Shown here piece after piece: positions 1 through 6,145 of a DNA stretch of 8,934 bases. The stretch is taken from NCBI GenBank assembly GCA_002299135.1, contig DBNM01000049.1, positions 1 to 8,934 of the forward strand. Reading direction: 5' to 3'. The notes beneath the pieces were generated by a model. The model was not told the origin of the DNA. It made no database searches and saw nothing but the letters and a program-made list of their open reading frames with translations. The translations under genes were made by a program, and so were the position numbers. Every line of letters starts with the position of its first letter. The first letter of the stretch is position 1. This DNA is from Candidatus Neomicrothrix sp. UBA672 (GTDB taxonomy: Bacteria; Actinomycetota; Acidimicrobiia; Acidimicrobiales; MedAcidi-G1).

Positions 1-221
1 CCCATTGAAAAAACCGCTAGATCCATACCAGCTGAAAAATGTTTTCCCGTTGAAGCTAAAACGATCACCCTAGCTTCTCCACTGGAATTGATTTCACCGA
101 CAACTTTTGGCAACTCAGACCAAAAGGCTGGGATCATGGTGTTTAACTTTTCGCCTCTGTTTAAAGTAACAGTTGCGACACCTTTTTCTATCGACACATC
201 GAAACACTTGTATTCATTCAT
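1..221 (-). CDS. Enoyl-CoA hydratase/isomerase (crotonase) family protein, N-terminal part
   Basis: A reading frame on the minus strand opens with ATG at 221 and runs off the left edge after 73 full codons without a stop. The translation starts MNEYKCFDVSIEKGVATVTL, the usual first beta strands of the crotonase fold, followed by NRGEKLNTM (residues 21-29), the counterpart of the common NRPEKLNAL. Residues 61-68 read HFSAGMDL, the oxyanion-hole segment that holds the acyl-CoA thioester carbonyl through backbone amides. The family hydrates, isomerises or cleaves acyl-CoA thioesters in the cytoplasm. HFSAGxDL is common in isomerase-type members, but the catalytic acidic residues lie beyond the window, so the reaction cannot be fixed. 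It lies 46 bases downstream of the PfkB kinase gene on the same strand. No convincing Shine-Dalgarno sequence is visible. Confidence 0.88.
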   Translation of the reverse strand, partial: MNEYKCFDVSIEKGVATVTLNRGEKLNTMIPAFWSELPKVVGEINSSGEARVIVLASTGKHFSAGMDLAVFSM

Positions 222-267
222 GAGACCAAGCTAGCTGAGAGTCACGACCATGACGACAATCGGACAG

Positions 268-1269
268 TTATAAGAGGCGTTCTACTATTTTTTTTGGATC
301 CTTTTCAATTCGTGGACCGAGACTAGTAATCACCTCTGAAGCCATTAAAGAACCAATCTCTGCACACTTTTTGAAAGGTAATTTTCGGCTCATGCCGAAA
401 ATCACTCCGCTAGCAAATATGTCGCCCGCACCGGTGCTATCAACCACACCTTTGACTGGAACTGCTTCAATTGTGATTTTTTTAGAATCTTCTACCACTA
501 ATGACCCTCTGGAGCCAAGTGTTATGAATGCAGCATCTACATTTTTTGAAATTTTTTCGATTGCTTCATCTAAATCTTCGGTCATGTAAAGAGCGCAGAT
601 TTCTTTTTCGTTGCAGAAAATATAATCGACAAATTCTTTTAGAAGTTCAAGCCAATCATCACGGTGTCTCTCTACACAAAAAGTGTCAGATAATGCAAGA
701 GCAACTTTACGATTTGAAGATTTGGAAATTTTCATAGCTTTACGTATGGCTTCTTTGGAGTCATCCGTGTCCCATAAATATCCCTCACAATAAAGAAGCT
801 CAGAAGAGGCTACTAATTCCTGGCTTACATCTTTTGAGGAGAGGTATGCGGATATACCCAGAAAAGTATTCATTGTTCTCTGAGCATCAGGAGTTACTTG
901 AATTAAACAACGTGCTGTGGGCAAATCGTCATCTATGCCACAAGAGAAACTAACTTTACCCTTCAGCATTCCCTCTCTGAACACCTGGCCGAGGTGATCC
1001 TCTGAAATCTTGCCAATGTAGGCCGCCGATCCGCCCAATTGTGCGACACCTACCATTGTGTTCGCAGCCGAACCTCCTGGCATTTCTGTACCCGCTGGCA
1101 TTGCTTCATACAGTTCAGCGGAACGTTCTGCACTTACCAGACTCATCGACCCTTTAATCAAATTTTGCTTTTCAATGAATGACTCTTCGACTTCAGCTAT
1201 CACATCAACTATTGCATTGCCCACGCCCACAACATCAAAAAGTTGTTCATTTTCTTTATTTTGAGTCAT
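268..1269 (-). CDS. PfkB-family kinase, adenosine-kinase-like
   Basis: A complete 333-residue protein of the ribokinase/PfkB fold, which uses ATP to phosphorylate a sugar or nucleoside hydroxyl. Visible signatures are the N-terminal strand DVVGVGNAIVDV (12-23), the substrate-binding GGSAANT (65-71), the NxxE magnesium/phosphate motif N220-x-x-E223 in FCNEKE, and the C-terminal anion-hole motif DSTGAGD (277-283), with D283 as the expected catalytic base. Length and the PGGSAANT/LGGSAAYIGKI pattern fit the bacterial adenosine-kinase-like branch best, but ribose or other sugars cannot be excluded without aligning the lid region. The ATG start at 1269 has only a weak AAAG-type ribosome site. The gene shares strand with the crotonase downstream and the lipoprotein upstream, with about 60 bases to the latter, so it may have its own promoter. 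It has no obvious link to the acyl-CoA genes. Confidence 0.9.
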   Translation of the reverse strand: MTQNKENEQLFDVVGVGNAIVDVIAEVEESFIEKQNLIKGSMSLVSAERSAELYEAMPAGTEMPGGSAANTMVGVAQLGGSAAYIGKISEDHLGQVFREGMLKGKVSFSCGIDDDLPTARCLIQVTPDAQRTMNTFLGISAYLSSKDVSQELVASSELLYCEGYLWDTDDSKEAIRKAMKISKSSNRKVALALSDTFCVERHRDDWLELLKEFVDYIFCNEKEICALYMTEDLDEAIEKISKNVDAAFITLGSRGSLVVEDSKKITIEAVPVKGVVDSTGAGDIFASGVIFGMSRKLPFKKCAEIGSLMASEVITSLGPRIEKDPKKIVERLL

Positions 1270-1333
1270 TTCAACTTTCTAAAGAAGACAGATGATAAGT
1301 GTAGAAGTTATAAAGTTTAAAGATCCGTTTCGT

Positions 1334-1819
1334 CTAACTTATTATTTCAAATGAACCATGGAAGTCAATAATCTTGATTTGCAAATGGTGAACCCCACCG
1401 TTCTGGTCAATTATTTCACATTCAAAAAGTTCCCCTGGCTGAGCTACTCTAATTTCAGGCGTGCATTCAATTTTATTTTCTACACCCAAATCATCATCCA
1501 GTCTCTTCTTTACTTTTTGACCTAACTGGGTGGCTTTTATAATTTTTATTCTTGGATTGACAATAAACGAATTTGTCACATCAGGCCCTGTTACCGAAAC
1601 TGAGATCTCTTTCCCGGCAACTTGCAATGTGCAGAAAACGGTGTCTAAATCTTTATTCACATATTCGGGGCAACTGACTTCAGTTACCAAATGAGGGTAT
1701 TCCGGAAGCAAAACTTCTGGAATGGCTTCTTCGATAATTTTAAATTCCAGATTATTAGAACTTGAAGCACAATTTGATAAGAGCACGAGGGTCACAAGAA
1801 TTTTTAATGACCGGATCAC
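1334..1819 (-). CDS. Small lipoprotein with two DUF4333-like cysteine-pair modules
   Basis: The open frame extends upstream to a GTG at 1867, inside the end of the reductase gene. A GTG at 1819 is a better start: it lies 8 bases past the reductase stop and gives a compact lipoprotein signal, basic N-terminus (MIRSLK), hydrophobic stretch, then LLSNC with C17 as the lipidation site. Asn at the -1 position is unusual for a lipobox, where Gly, Ala or Ser is typical. The 161-residue product would be exported and membrane-anchored. After the signal come two similar modules: VSCPE...VFCTLQVAGKEISVSV (C50, C63) and IECTPE...LFECEIIDQNGG (C119, C134). Each has a CP-like cysteine, a second cysteine 13-15 residues on, and then a beta strand, which is the look of the actinobacterial DUF4333 fold. 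Function is unknown. Its position suggests it is the last gene of the ferredoxin-reductase unit. Confidence 0.7.
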   Translation of the reverse strand: MIRSLKILVTLVLLSNCASSSNNLEFKIIEEAIPEVLLPEYPHLVTEVSCPEYVNKDLDTVFCTLQVAGKEISVSVTGPDVTNSFIVNPRIKIIKATQLGQKVKKRLDDDLGVENKIECTPEIRVAQPGELFECEIIDQNGGVHHLQIKIIDFHGSFEIIS

Positions 1820-1827
1820 AGAAATCG

Positions 1828-3033
1828 CTACCCGATTCCCCTGGCGAATTCTAAGGCCTCTTTCCACGAGGCTTTGTTTTCCATCAAGGACTTGAACTGC
1901 ATTACATGTCTTGGACGGTTGATTCCTAGCACTGCTTTTAATCTTCCTTCGTTTCCGTATATTGCCGTATAGCGTCCTTCTCCCGGAGAATCGACTATTA
2001 CCTCAAAGTCATCTTCGGGGTCACTGATACCAGCAAGTTGAATTTTTCTATCAAACTGGTCGCTCCAAAACCATGGAATTGGAGCGTATGGCAATGCTTC
2101 AGCTTCGGTCTGTAAAAGTCTTAGCGCTGCATGTTTTCCTTGTTCTGCTGCATTGTCCCAATGCTCTAGTCTTATGCTCTTGCCATAACCTTGATGTTCC
2201 CAACGTGCCACATCGCCTGCTGCGACAATATTTGGTGCTGCTAGGCATGTTTGATCACAACAAACTCCGTTTTCAATTGTTAAACCAGAGTTTTCCAACC
2301 ATTCAGTGTTTGGAACAGCCCCAATTCCAACAACTACAAGATCTGCTTCTAATAGGGTTCCGTCTTCAAGAAGCACTCCTTCGACCTTGTCCTCACCTTT
2401 GATTTCTTGGACTTCGACACCGCATTTCAACTGAACACCATTGTCTATGTGCAATTCCGAAATGACTTTTCCAGCTTCCTCTCCTAAAACATGAGAAAGA
2501 GGTACGTCCTGAGATTCGACGACCGTTACCTCAATCCCCAAAGTGGATGCTGTGGCTGCAACTTCACAGCCGATGAAACCCCCTCCTACAACTACAACTT
2601 TTGGATTTCCTGCTTTAAACGAATCTCGTATTTTTATACTGTCGTCGAGACTTCTTAAGGTGTGGATGCCATTGATTTTCTCAGTGTCAGGCAATTTTCT
2701 TGCTCTGGCTCCCGTTGCAATTATCAGAGCATCAAATTCTTCTACTTCTCCTTTGACCTCTAGAGTTTGTGTCTCGATGTCAAGGTTTGAAACCTTACTG
2801 TCTGTTCTGATTTCAAGTTTTAGTTCATTGATCTTTTCTGTTGTCAACAAGGAGAGTTTTTCGGAGGCCATCTCTCCTTCTAAGAAACTCTTTGACAAAG
2901 GAGGTCTGTCATAGGCTATATGTGGTTCGTCGCCTAAAAGTTTAATATTTCCCTTGAAACCCTCTGTTCTTAAAGCTTCAGCTGCTCTAACCCCAGCCAA
3001 CGAGGCTCCTACAATTGTTATAGAACTGTGCAT
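1828..3033 (-). CDS. FAD-dependent NAD(P)H:ferredoxin reductase
   Basis: A full-length 401-residue flavoprotein of the putidaredoxin/rhodocoxin-reductase type. It takes electrons from NAD(P)H through FAD to a small ferredoxin, usually for a cytochrome P450 or oxygenase. Motifs in order: FAD dinucleotide site GASLAG (9-14), YDRPPLSK (41-48), ATGAR (106-110), NAD(P)-binding VVGGGFIGCE (148-157), the second FAD contact AAGDVARW (271-278), EHWDNA (290-295), and the C-terminal reductase domain with PWFWSDQF (320-327). It has no CxxC redox pair, as expected for this one-electron-transfer group. The ATG start at 3033 is preceded by a weak AAAGAAAG ribosome site. It follows the ferredoxin gene after 24 bases, so the two are very likely one transcript and functional partners. 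Its end overlaps the longer possible version of the lipoprotein gene. Confidence 0.95.
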   Translation of the reverse strand: MHSSITIVGASLAGVRAAEALRTEGFKGNIKLLGDEPHIAYDRPPLSKSFLEGEMASEKLSLLTTEKINELKLEIRTDSKVSNLDIETQTLEVKGEVEEFDALIIATGARARKLPDTEKINGIHTLRSLDDSIKIRDSFKAGNPKVVVVGGGFIGCEVAATASTLGIEVTVVESQDVPLSHVLGEEAGKVISELHIDNGVQLKCGVEVQEIKGEDKVEGVLLEDGTLLEADLVVVGIGAVPNTEWLENSGLTIENGVCCDQTCLAAPNIVAAGDVARWEHQGYGKSIRLEHWDNAAEQGKHAALRLLQTEAEALPYAPIPWFWSDQFDRKIQLAGISDPEDDFEVIVDSPGEGRYTAIYGNEGRLKAVLGINRPRHVMQFKSLMENKASWKEALEFARGIG

Positions 3034-3057
3034 CGTTAACTTTCTTTTGCGGTTGGG

Positions 3058-3249
3058 TTATTCCTCGATCGAAATTGCTTGCTTGGGACACCGCTGAACG
3101 CTTTCTTCAAGATTTGATCTGCGATCTTCACTTGGTGTTTCATCCAACACATAGAGAAAGTCATCATCTCTGACTTCGAAAATGTCTGGGGCTATTTGCA
3201 TACATATGGCGTTGCTTTCGCAAAGGTCAAAATCGACTACCACTCTCAT
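3058..3249 (-). CDS. 3Fe-4S single-cluster ferredoxin (P450-partner type)
   Basis: A complete 63-residue acidic ferredoxin. Cluster ligands are C10, C16 and C54 in the pattern C-E-S-N-A-I-C...C-P. The place where a 4Fe-4S ferredoxin has its second cysteine is N13, so a 3Fe-4S cluster is expected. This matches the Cxx?xxC(x)nCP class known from mycobacteria and streptomycetes, where the variable residue tunes potential and partner choice. Length and pattern resemble the mycobacterial FdxD group. The next gene is its reductase, giving a complete NAD(P)H-to-ferredoxin chain, but no terminal oxygenase lies in the window. The ATG at 3249 has an AAGGAG ribosome site 5 bases upstream (3255-3260). 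The 90-base gap ahead of it holds a candidate promoter and operator. Confidence 0.94.
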   Translation of the reverse strand: MRVVVDFDLCESNAICMQIAPDIFEVRDDDFLYVLDETPSEDRRSNLEESVQRCPKQAISIEE

Positions 3250-3254
3250 TTGAA

Positions 3255-3260
3255 CTCCTT
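3255..3260 (-). promoter_or_regulatory. Ribosome binding site of the ferredoxin gene
   Basis: AAGGAG on the minus strand, 5 bases from the ATG at 3249. It fixes the ferredoxin start. The same 5-base spacing supports the second of two adjacent ATG codons in the alcohol dehydrogenase and F420 oxidoreductase genes. Confidence 0.8.
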
Positions 3261-3264
3261 AATT

Positions 3265-3274
3265 TGGTTAACCA
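3265..3274. promoter_or_regulatory. Perfect 10-base palindrome TGGTTAACCA
   Basis: TGGTTAACCA is its own reverse complement. It lies immediately beside the KstR-like site (3275-3288), between the candidate promoter and the ferredoxin ribosome site. It could be a second half of a compound operator or the site of another dimeric repressor. A 10-base perfect palindrome can also arise by chance, so this is only a candidate. Confidence 0.3.
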
Positions 3275-3288
3275 GTAAACCGGTTGCA
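3275..3288. promoter_or_regulatory. KstR-like operator candidate
   Basis: On the minus strand the site reads TGCAACCGGTTTAC. The published KstR consensus, from the TetR-family repressor of mycobacterial cholesterol catabolism, is TnnAACnnGTTnnA. Seven of the eight fixed positions match; the final A is C here. The core AACCGGTT (3278-3285) is a perfect palindrome. The site lies 26-39 bases upstream of the ferredoxin ATG and just downstream of a possible -10 element, a position suited to repression. The neighbouring genes resemble KstR-regulated sterol genes, which raises the prior. No regulator gene is in the window to confirm it. Confidence 0.4.
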
Positions 3289-3306
3289 CCTTCTCTGGGT
3301 GACTCC

Positions 3307-3335
3307 ATATTAGGCAATTTTTAGCCCTAAGTCTT
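3307..3335 (-). promoter_or_regulatory. Candidate promoter for ferredoxin-reductase-lipoprotein genes
   Basis: On the minus strand AAGACT (3330-3335) resembles a -35 box at its central GAC, and TAATAT (3307-3312) resembles a -10 box, with a 17-base spacer. Transcription would begin near 3300, placing the palindromes at 3265-3288 in the early transcribed region. The -35 match is only three of six, so the promoter is tentative. It sits in the only sizeable gap of the minus-strand run between 1819 and 6607. Confidence 0.35.
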
Positions 3336-3339
3336 ACCG

Positions 3340-4503
3340 TTAAGGTTTTTCAGCGCCAACTATCCACATAGCGAAGTATTGTGCTCCTCCACCATAAGCA
3401 TGTCCGAACGATTTTTTGGCTCCATCAACTTGGTGATCTCCTGCCATGCCTCGTACTTGTAACGCTGCTTCAGCAAAGCGAATCATACCGGAAGCTCCAA
3501 TGGGATTGGAAGAAAGGACTCCTCCTGAGCAGTTAACCGGTAATTCACCTCCCGAAAGACTTGTTGTGCCATCCTCAACCATTCTCCATCCATGATCGAG
3601 TTCCGCGAAGCCCAAGCTTTCCAACCACATGGGTTCATACCATGAGAAAGGCACATAGATCTCGACGGCATCAATCTCTTTTAGAGGATTTGTGATTCCT
3701 GCCTGTTTGAAAACATCCGCTGCGCATTGTCTGCTAGCGAGAGGATTAACTTCATCTCTTCCTGGAAAATTATTAGACTCTGAGCGCATAGCAGTGCCAT
3801 GAACCCATGCCACTGGGTTCTCTGCTCTGTCTCCTGATGCTTCATTACCTAAAACCATCGCGCATGCCCCGTCTGATGAGGGGCATGTCTCTGAATAGCG
3901 AATTGGATTCCACAACATCGGCGAGTCGACAACTTCTTCAAAAGTTAAATCATTTTGATGCAAGTGCGCATAAGGGTTTTTCAATGCATGTTGCCGGTCT
4001 TTAAAAGCAACCATGCAACCAATTAATTCAGGAGCTCCGGAGCGACTCATATATTGTCGCATAATTGGAGAAAAATAGCCTCCTGCTCCGGCATTAATTG
4101 AAACAGAAAATGGTTGCGGCATGGAAAGCGCCCAAGTCGCATTCGACTCAGATTGTTTTTCAAATCCAATTGTTAGAACTTTTTCATGCACACGGGATTG
4201 TATTAAAGAAGCGGCAACTAAGGCAGTGGAACCACCTACCGACCCCGCTGTGTGAACTCTAAGAATTGGTTTTCCTACTGCTCCCAGGGCTTCAGCCAAA
4301 TACAACTCTGGCATCATTACTCCTTCAAAGAAGTCTGGAGCTTTACCAATAACCACTGCATCTATTTCTTTCCAGTCTAAGCAAGCATCTTCTAAAGCTC
4401 TGTATGCCGCTTCACGACAAAGTCCTGCGATTGATACATCTCCTCGTGTCGAGGAATACTTTGTTTGGCCTACACCTAGGACGGCTGTCAATTCTGCTGA
4501 CAT
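3340..4503 (-). CDS. Ltp3-like thiolase-fold protein without catalytic cysteine (probable acyl-CoA aldolase/lyase subunit)
   Basis: A complete 387-residue SCP2/lipid-transfer-type thiolase-fold protein. True thiolases carry a nucleophilic Cys in C-S-T-G-S-T-A-L; here the aligned segment is S88-V-G-G-S-T-A-L. The usual GHPxGATG is replaced by S332-N333-P-I-G-A-S-G, so the histidine is N333. The position of the EIHDxF histidine is Y283 in EIYVPF, and the C-terminal cysteine motif becomes AYGGG (Y370). Claisen thiolysis is therefore unlikely. Sterol Ltp2-type aldolases have a similar cysteine-less fold and use tyrosines. Motifs such as VNCSGGVLSSNPIGASG and the GDHQVDG/GHAYGGG tail resemble actinobacterial Ltp3 from memory; Rhodococcus ltp3 and ltp4 were reported as needed for C24-branched sterol side chains. 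The ATG start overlaps the Ltp4-like stop (TAATG) and has a strong GGAGG site, so the two are translationally coupled. Confidence 0.9.
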   Translation of the reverse strand: MSAELTAVLGVGQTKYSSTRGDVSIAGLCREAAYRALEDACLDWKEIDAVVIGKAPDFFEGVMMPELYLAEALGAVGKPILRVHTAGSVGGSTALVAASLIQSRVHEKVLTIGFEKQSESNATWALSMPQPFSVSINAGAGGYFSPIMRQYMSRSGAPELIGCMVAFKDRQHALKNPYAHLHQNDLTFEEVVDSPMLWNPIRYSETCPSSDGACAMVLGNEASGDRAENPVAWVHGTAMRSESNNFPGRDEVNPLASRQCAADVFKQAGITNPLKEIDAVEIYVPFSWYEPMWLESLGFAELDHGWRMVEDGTTSLSGGELPVNCSGGVLSSNPIGASGMIRFAEAALQVRGMAGDHQVDGAKKSFGHAYGGGAQYFAMWIVGAEKP

Positions 4504-5576
4504 TATTCACCCTCCAAAATGCATACGAGGTTTTGTTGAAGACAAGGTCCCGAAGTCGCATGCGCTAAGCCTCGGTCTACTTGGCCTGAAATAATTCTTG
4601 AAGCAACTTCAGAGATACGTATTAGCCCTGAAGCCATCATTGTGTCAGAAGCGAGACAACCACCCGAAAGGTTGACTAGAGTTTCCTCACTCAAATCAAA
4701 CTCTTTTTCCAGAATCAACTCTTGAGTGGAAGTCATTCCGTGAATTTCAGCCAAGTCAAGTCGGTCGGCGTTTCTCCCTGCTTTTTCAGCCGCCAAAAAA
4801 GCTGAAGGGGATCTTGTTAAATCTCTTACACCTAATGTGTGAGAGTCGACCCTGTGATCAATCCCCTTTATCCATGCTGGTCTCTCACAAAATGATTTTG
4901 CTTTATCCCCTGCAGCCAAAATTACTGCACATCCCCCATCAGCAATTTCAGCAATATCACTTGCTCTGAGAGGATCCACTATTGCAGGTTCATTCATAAG
5001 GTTTTCGAGTGAAACATCTTTTGAGCTTCTAACCGCATTCGGATTATTGAATCCATTCTTTTGACTTCTCATGGATATTTCGGCCATTTTTTCTAAGGTT
5101 ATTAAACCTTTATCAAGTAAAAGTCGGGCTTGAAGAGCTGCTAATGAAAAACAATCAGGCCATAGCGGAGAAACATAATAGGGATCTAGTTGTGTAGCTA
5201 AAACATCAATTACCGATCCAGCGGAAGGTTTTCCATAGCTATAAACAAGAGCGGTATCAACTTCACCTATTTGAAGTTTCACCCATGCTTCATATAGAGC
5301 AAATGCTCCATCCATTTCAACGTGGCTCTCGGAAATAGGAGGAAAAGCGCCAACTGAATCAAGGGTATGAACGAATGAGAATGCTTGTCCGGCTAAAAAG
5401 TCACTACTCCCGGAACACGTAAAACCAATCTCTTCCTGCGTGACACCAGCTGATTTTCTACACTTGCTAATAAGGTCAGCCATTAACTGCACTTCGTTTA
5501 CTTCGCTTAAAGTTTTGGTCTGATGACTGGCGACAGAAACAACCGCTACATCTCGGAAACTATTACTTTTACTCAT
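4503..5576 (-). CDS. Ltp4-like degenerate thiolase-fold protein
   Basis: A 357-residue thiolase-fold protein, partner of the Ltp3-like gene. The frame stays open to a TTG at 5612, but the ATG at 5576 (MSKSNSFRDVAVV) gives the normal length and an 8-base overlap with the preceding DUF35 gene. Active-site positions are changed: the nucleophile region reads H85-V-E-M-D-G-A-F-A-L, placing E87 at the usual Cys; the GHP region is S310-D311-T-M-M-A-S-G, with no His; H279 in EIHGMTS keeps the EIHDxF histidine that the partner has lost. VNLSGG (301-306) is retained and the tail ends TSGPCLQQN. It probably forms a heteromer with the Ltp3-like protein and the DUF35 proteins. Length and order resemble mycobacterial Ltp4 from memory. 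It could be a non-catalytic subunit or supply only H279 to a shared site. Confidence 0.87.
   Translation of the reverse strand: MSKSNSFRDVAVVSVASHQTKTLSEVNEVQLMADLISKCRKSAGVTQEEIGFTCSGSSDFLAGQAFSFVHTLDSVGAFPPISESHVEMDGAFALYEAWVKLQIGEVDTALVYSYGKPSAGSVIDVLATQLDPYYVSPLWPDCFSLAALQARLLLDKGLITLEKMAEISMRSQKNGFNNPNAVRSSKDVSLENLMNEPAIVDPLRASDIAEIADGGCAVILAAGDKAKSFCERPAWIKGIDHRVDSHTLGVRDLTRSPSAFLAAEKAGRNADRLDLAEIHGMTSTQELILEKEFDLSEETLVNLSGGCLASDTMMASGLIRISEVASRIISGQVDRGLAHATSGPCLQQNLVCILEGE
4511..4515 (-). promoter_or_regulatory. Strong ribosome binding site inside the end of the Ltp4-like gene
   Basis: GGAGG (in GGAGGGTGA) on the minus strand lies 7 bases from the Ltp3-like ATG at 4503, within the last codons of the upstream gene. 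With the TAATG stop-start overlap this indicates coupled translation and similar amounts of both subunits. Confidence 0.8.
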
Positions 5577-6144
5577 CTGCTTGATCCCACGCGCGATTGC
5601 CAGCTTTTTCAATCGGAACTGCAGGTTCTCCAGTGGGCTTCCAATAAAGAATATTCTCAGCGGTGTTTCCTAACTCTTCTTCTTCTTTCCATACCGCTTG
5701 GACGCGCATACCTATATGAACTTCATCATTTTCACAGCCAGAGACCAACCCTAAAAAACCCACGTTTGCCCCATCTAAATGAATCCAAGCACTGACATAA
5801 GGAGTGTCCAAATCATCTCTACCTGGAATAGGCAAATGTGTTATGCAAAAATTTCCTACATGTCCCGTATCGGAAAGTTCAACACTCTCTTCTATTAAGA
5901 CACCATGTCGAGGGTCAACTCCTCGAGGTGGCACGAAGACAGCTCCATCAATAGGTGAGCGGTGGCCTAAAATTTTCTTTTTTTTATATGAACGTAAATA
6001 TTCTTGCACAGGTGGACTTGGTACAAAATCATAAATAAGCCTTATTGGACTTCGCACAGAACGAACTGGCTCTAATCCACTTATTGATTCAGGGATCTCT
6101 ACTTCTTCTGATAACGATGCAGGCGTGGAATTTGGATCAGTCAT
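5569..6144 (-). CDS. DUF35 OB-fold protein, zinc ribbon lost (second copy)
   Basis: A 191-residue DUF35-type protein. The family accompanies thiolases and sterol aldolases as a CoA-binding or assembly subunit, usually with a rubredoxin-like zinc ribbon (CPxCG...PPR..CPxCG) ahead of an OB fold. Here the helix-ribbon region is KILGHRSPIDGAVFVPPRG followed by VDPRHG (residues 57-81). The PP-R core is kept, but SPIDG and DPRHG stand where the CPxCG pairs belong, so no zinc site is left. The OB strands follow: VELSDTGHVGNF (88-99), VSAWIHLDG (117-125), VGFLGLVSG (128-136) and IGMRVQAVWKEEE (144-156). The N-terminus has about 35 extra, acidic residues. ATG at 6144 lies one base past the stop of the other DUF35 gene, and the end overlaps the Ltp4-like start by 8 bases. 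It is probably the partner of one of the two thiolase-fold proteins. Confidence 0.87.
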   Translation of the reverse strand: MTDPNSTPASLSEEVEIPESISGLEPVRSVRSPIRLIYDFVPSPPVQEYLRSYKKKKILGHRSPIDGAVFVPPRGVDPRHGVLIEESVELSDTGHVGNFCITHLPIPGRDDLDTPYVSAWIHLDGANVGFLGLVSGCENDEVHIGMRVQAVWKEEEELGNTAENILYWKPTGEPAVPIEKAGNRAWDQADE

Positions 6145-6145
6145 G

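Noticed and set aside
222..267. AGCTAGCT palindrome and the GTCGT repeat between the kinase and crotonase genes
   Set aside because: Both are very short, imperfect in extension and not placed at a recognisable promoter, so chance is the simplest explanation.
1270..1333. Possible regulatory structure upstream of the PfkB kinase
   Set aside because: An AACTTTCT/AGAAGTT pairing needs a loop of about 22 bases and no convincing -35/-10 pair is visible; I see nothing firm in this gap.
2543..2914. Open frame of 123 codons on the plus strand
   Set aside because: It lies wholly antisense to the ferredoxin reductase gene, which has all of its family motifs; the translation has low-complexity Ser/Thr/Pro runs and no recognisable domain.
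3313..3326. GGCAATTTTTAGCC as a terminator hairpin after the Ltp3-like gene
   Set aside because: Only a three-base GGC/GCC stem forms, and there is no following T-run on the minus strand; the same bases are better explained as a promoter spacer.
3483..3674. Open frame of 63 codons on the minus strand within the Ltp3-like gene
   Set aside because: It is in an alternative frame of a gene with clear family similarity along its length, with no ribosome site.
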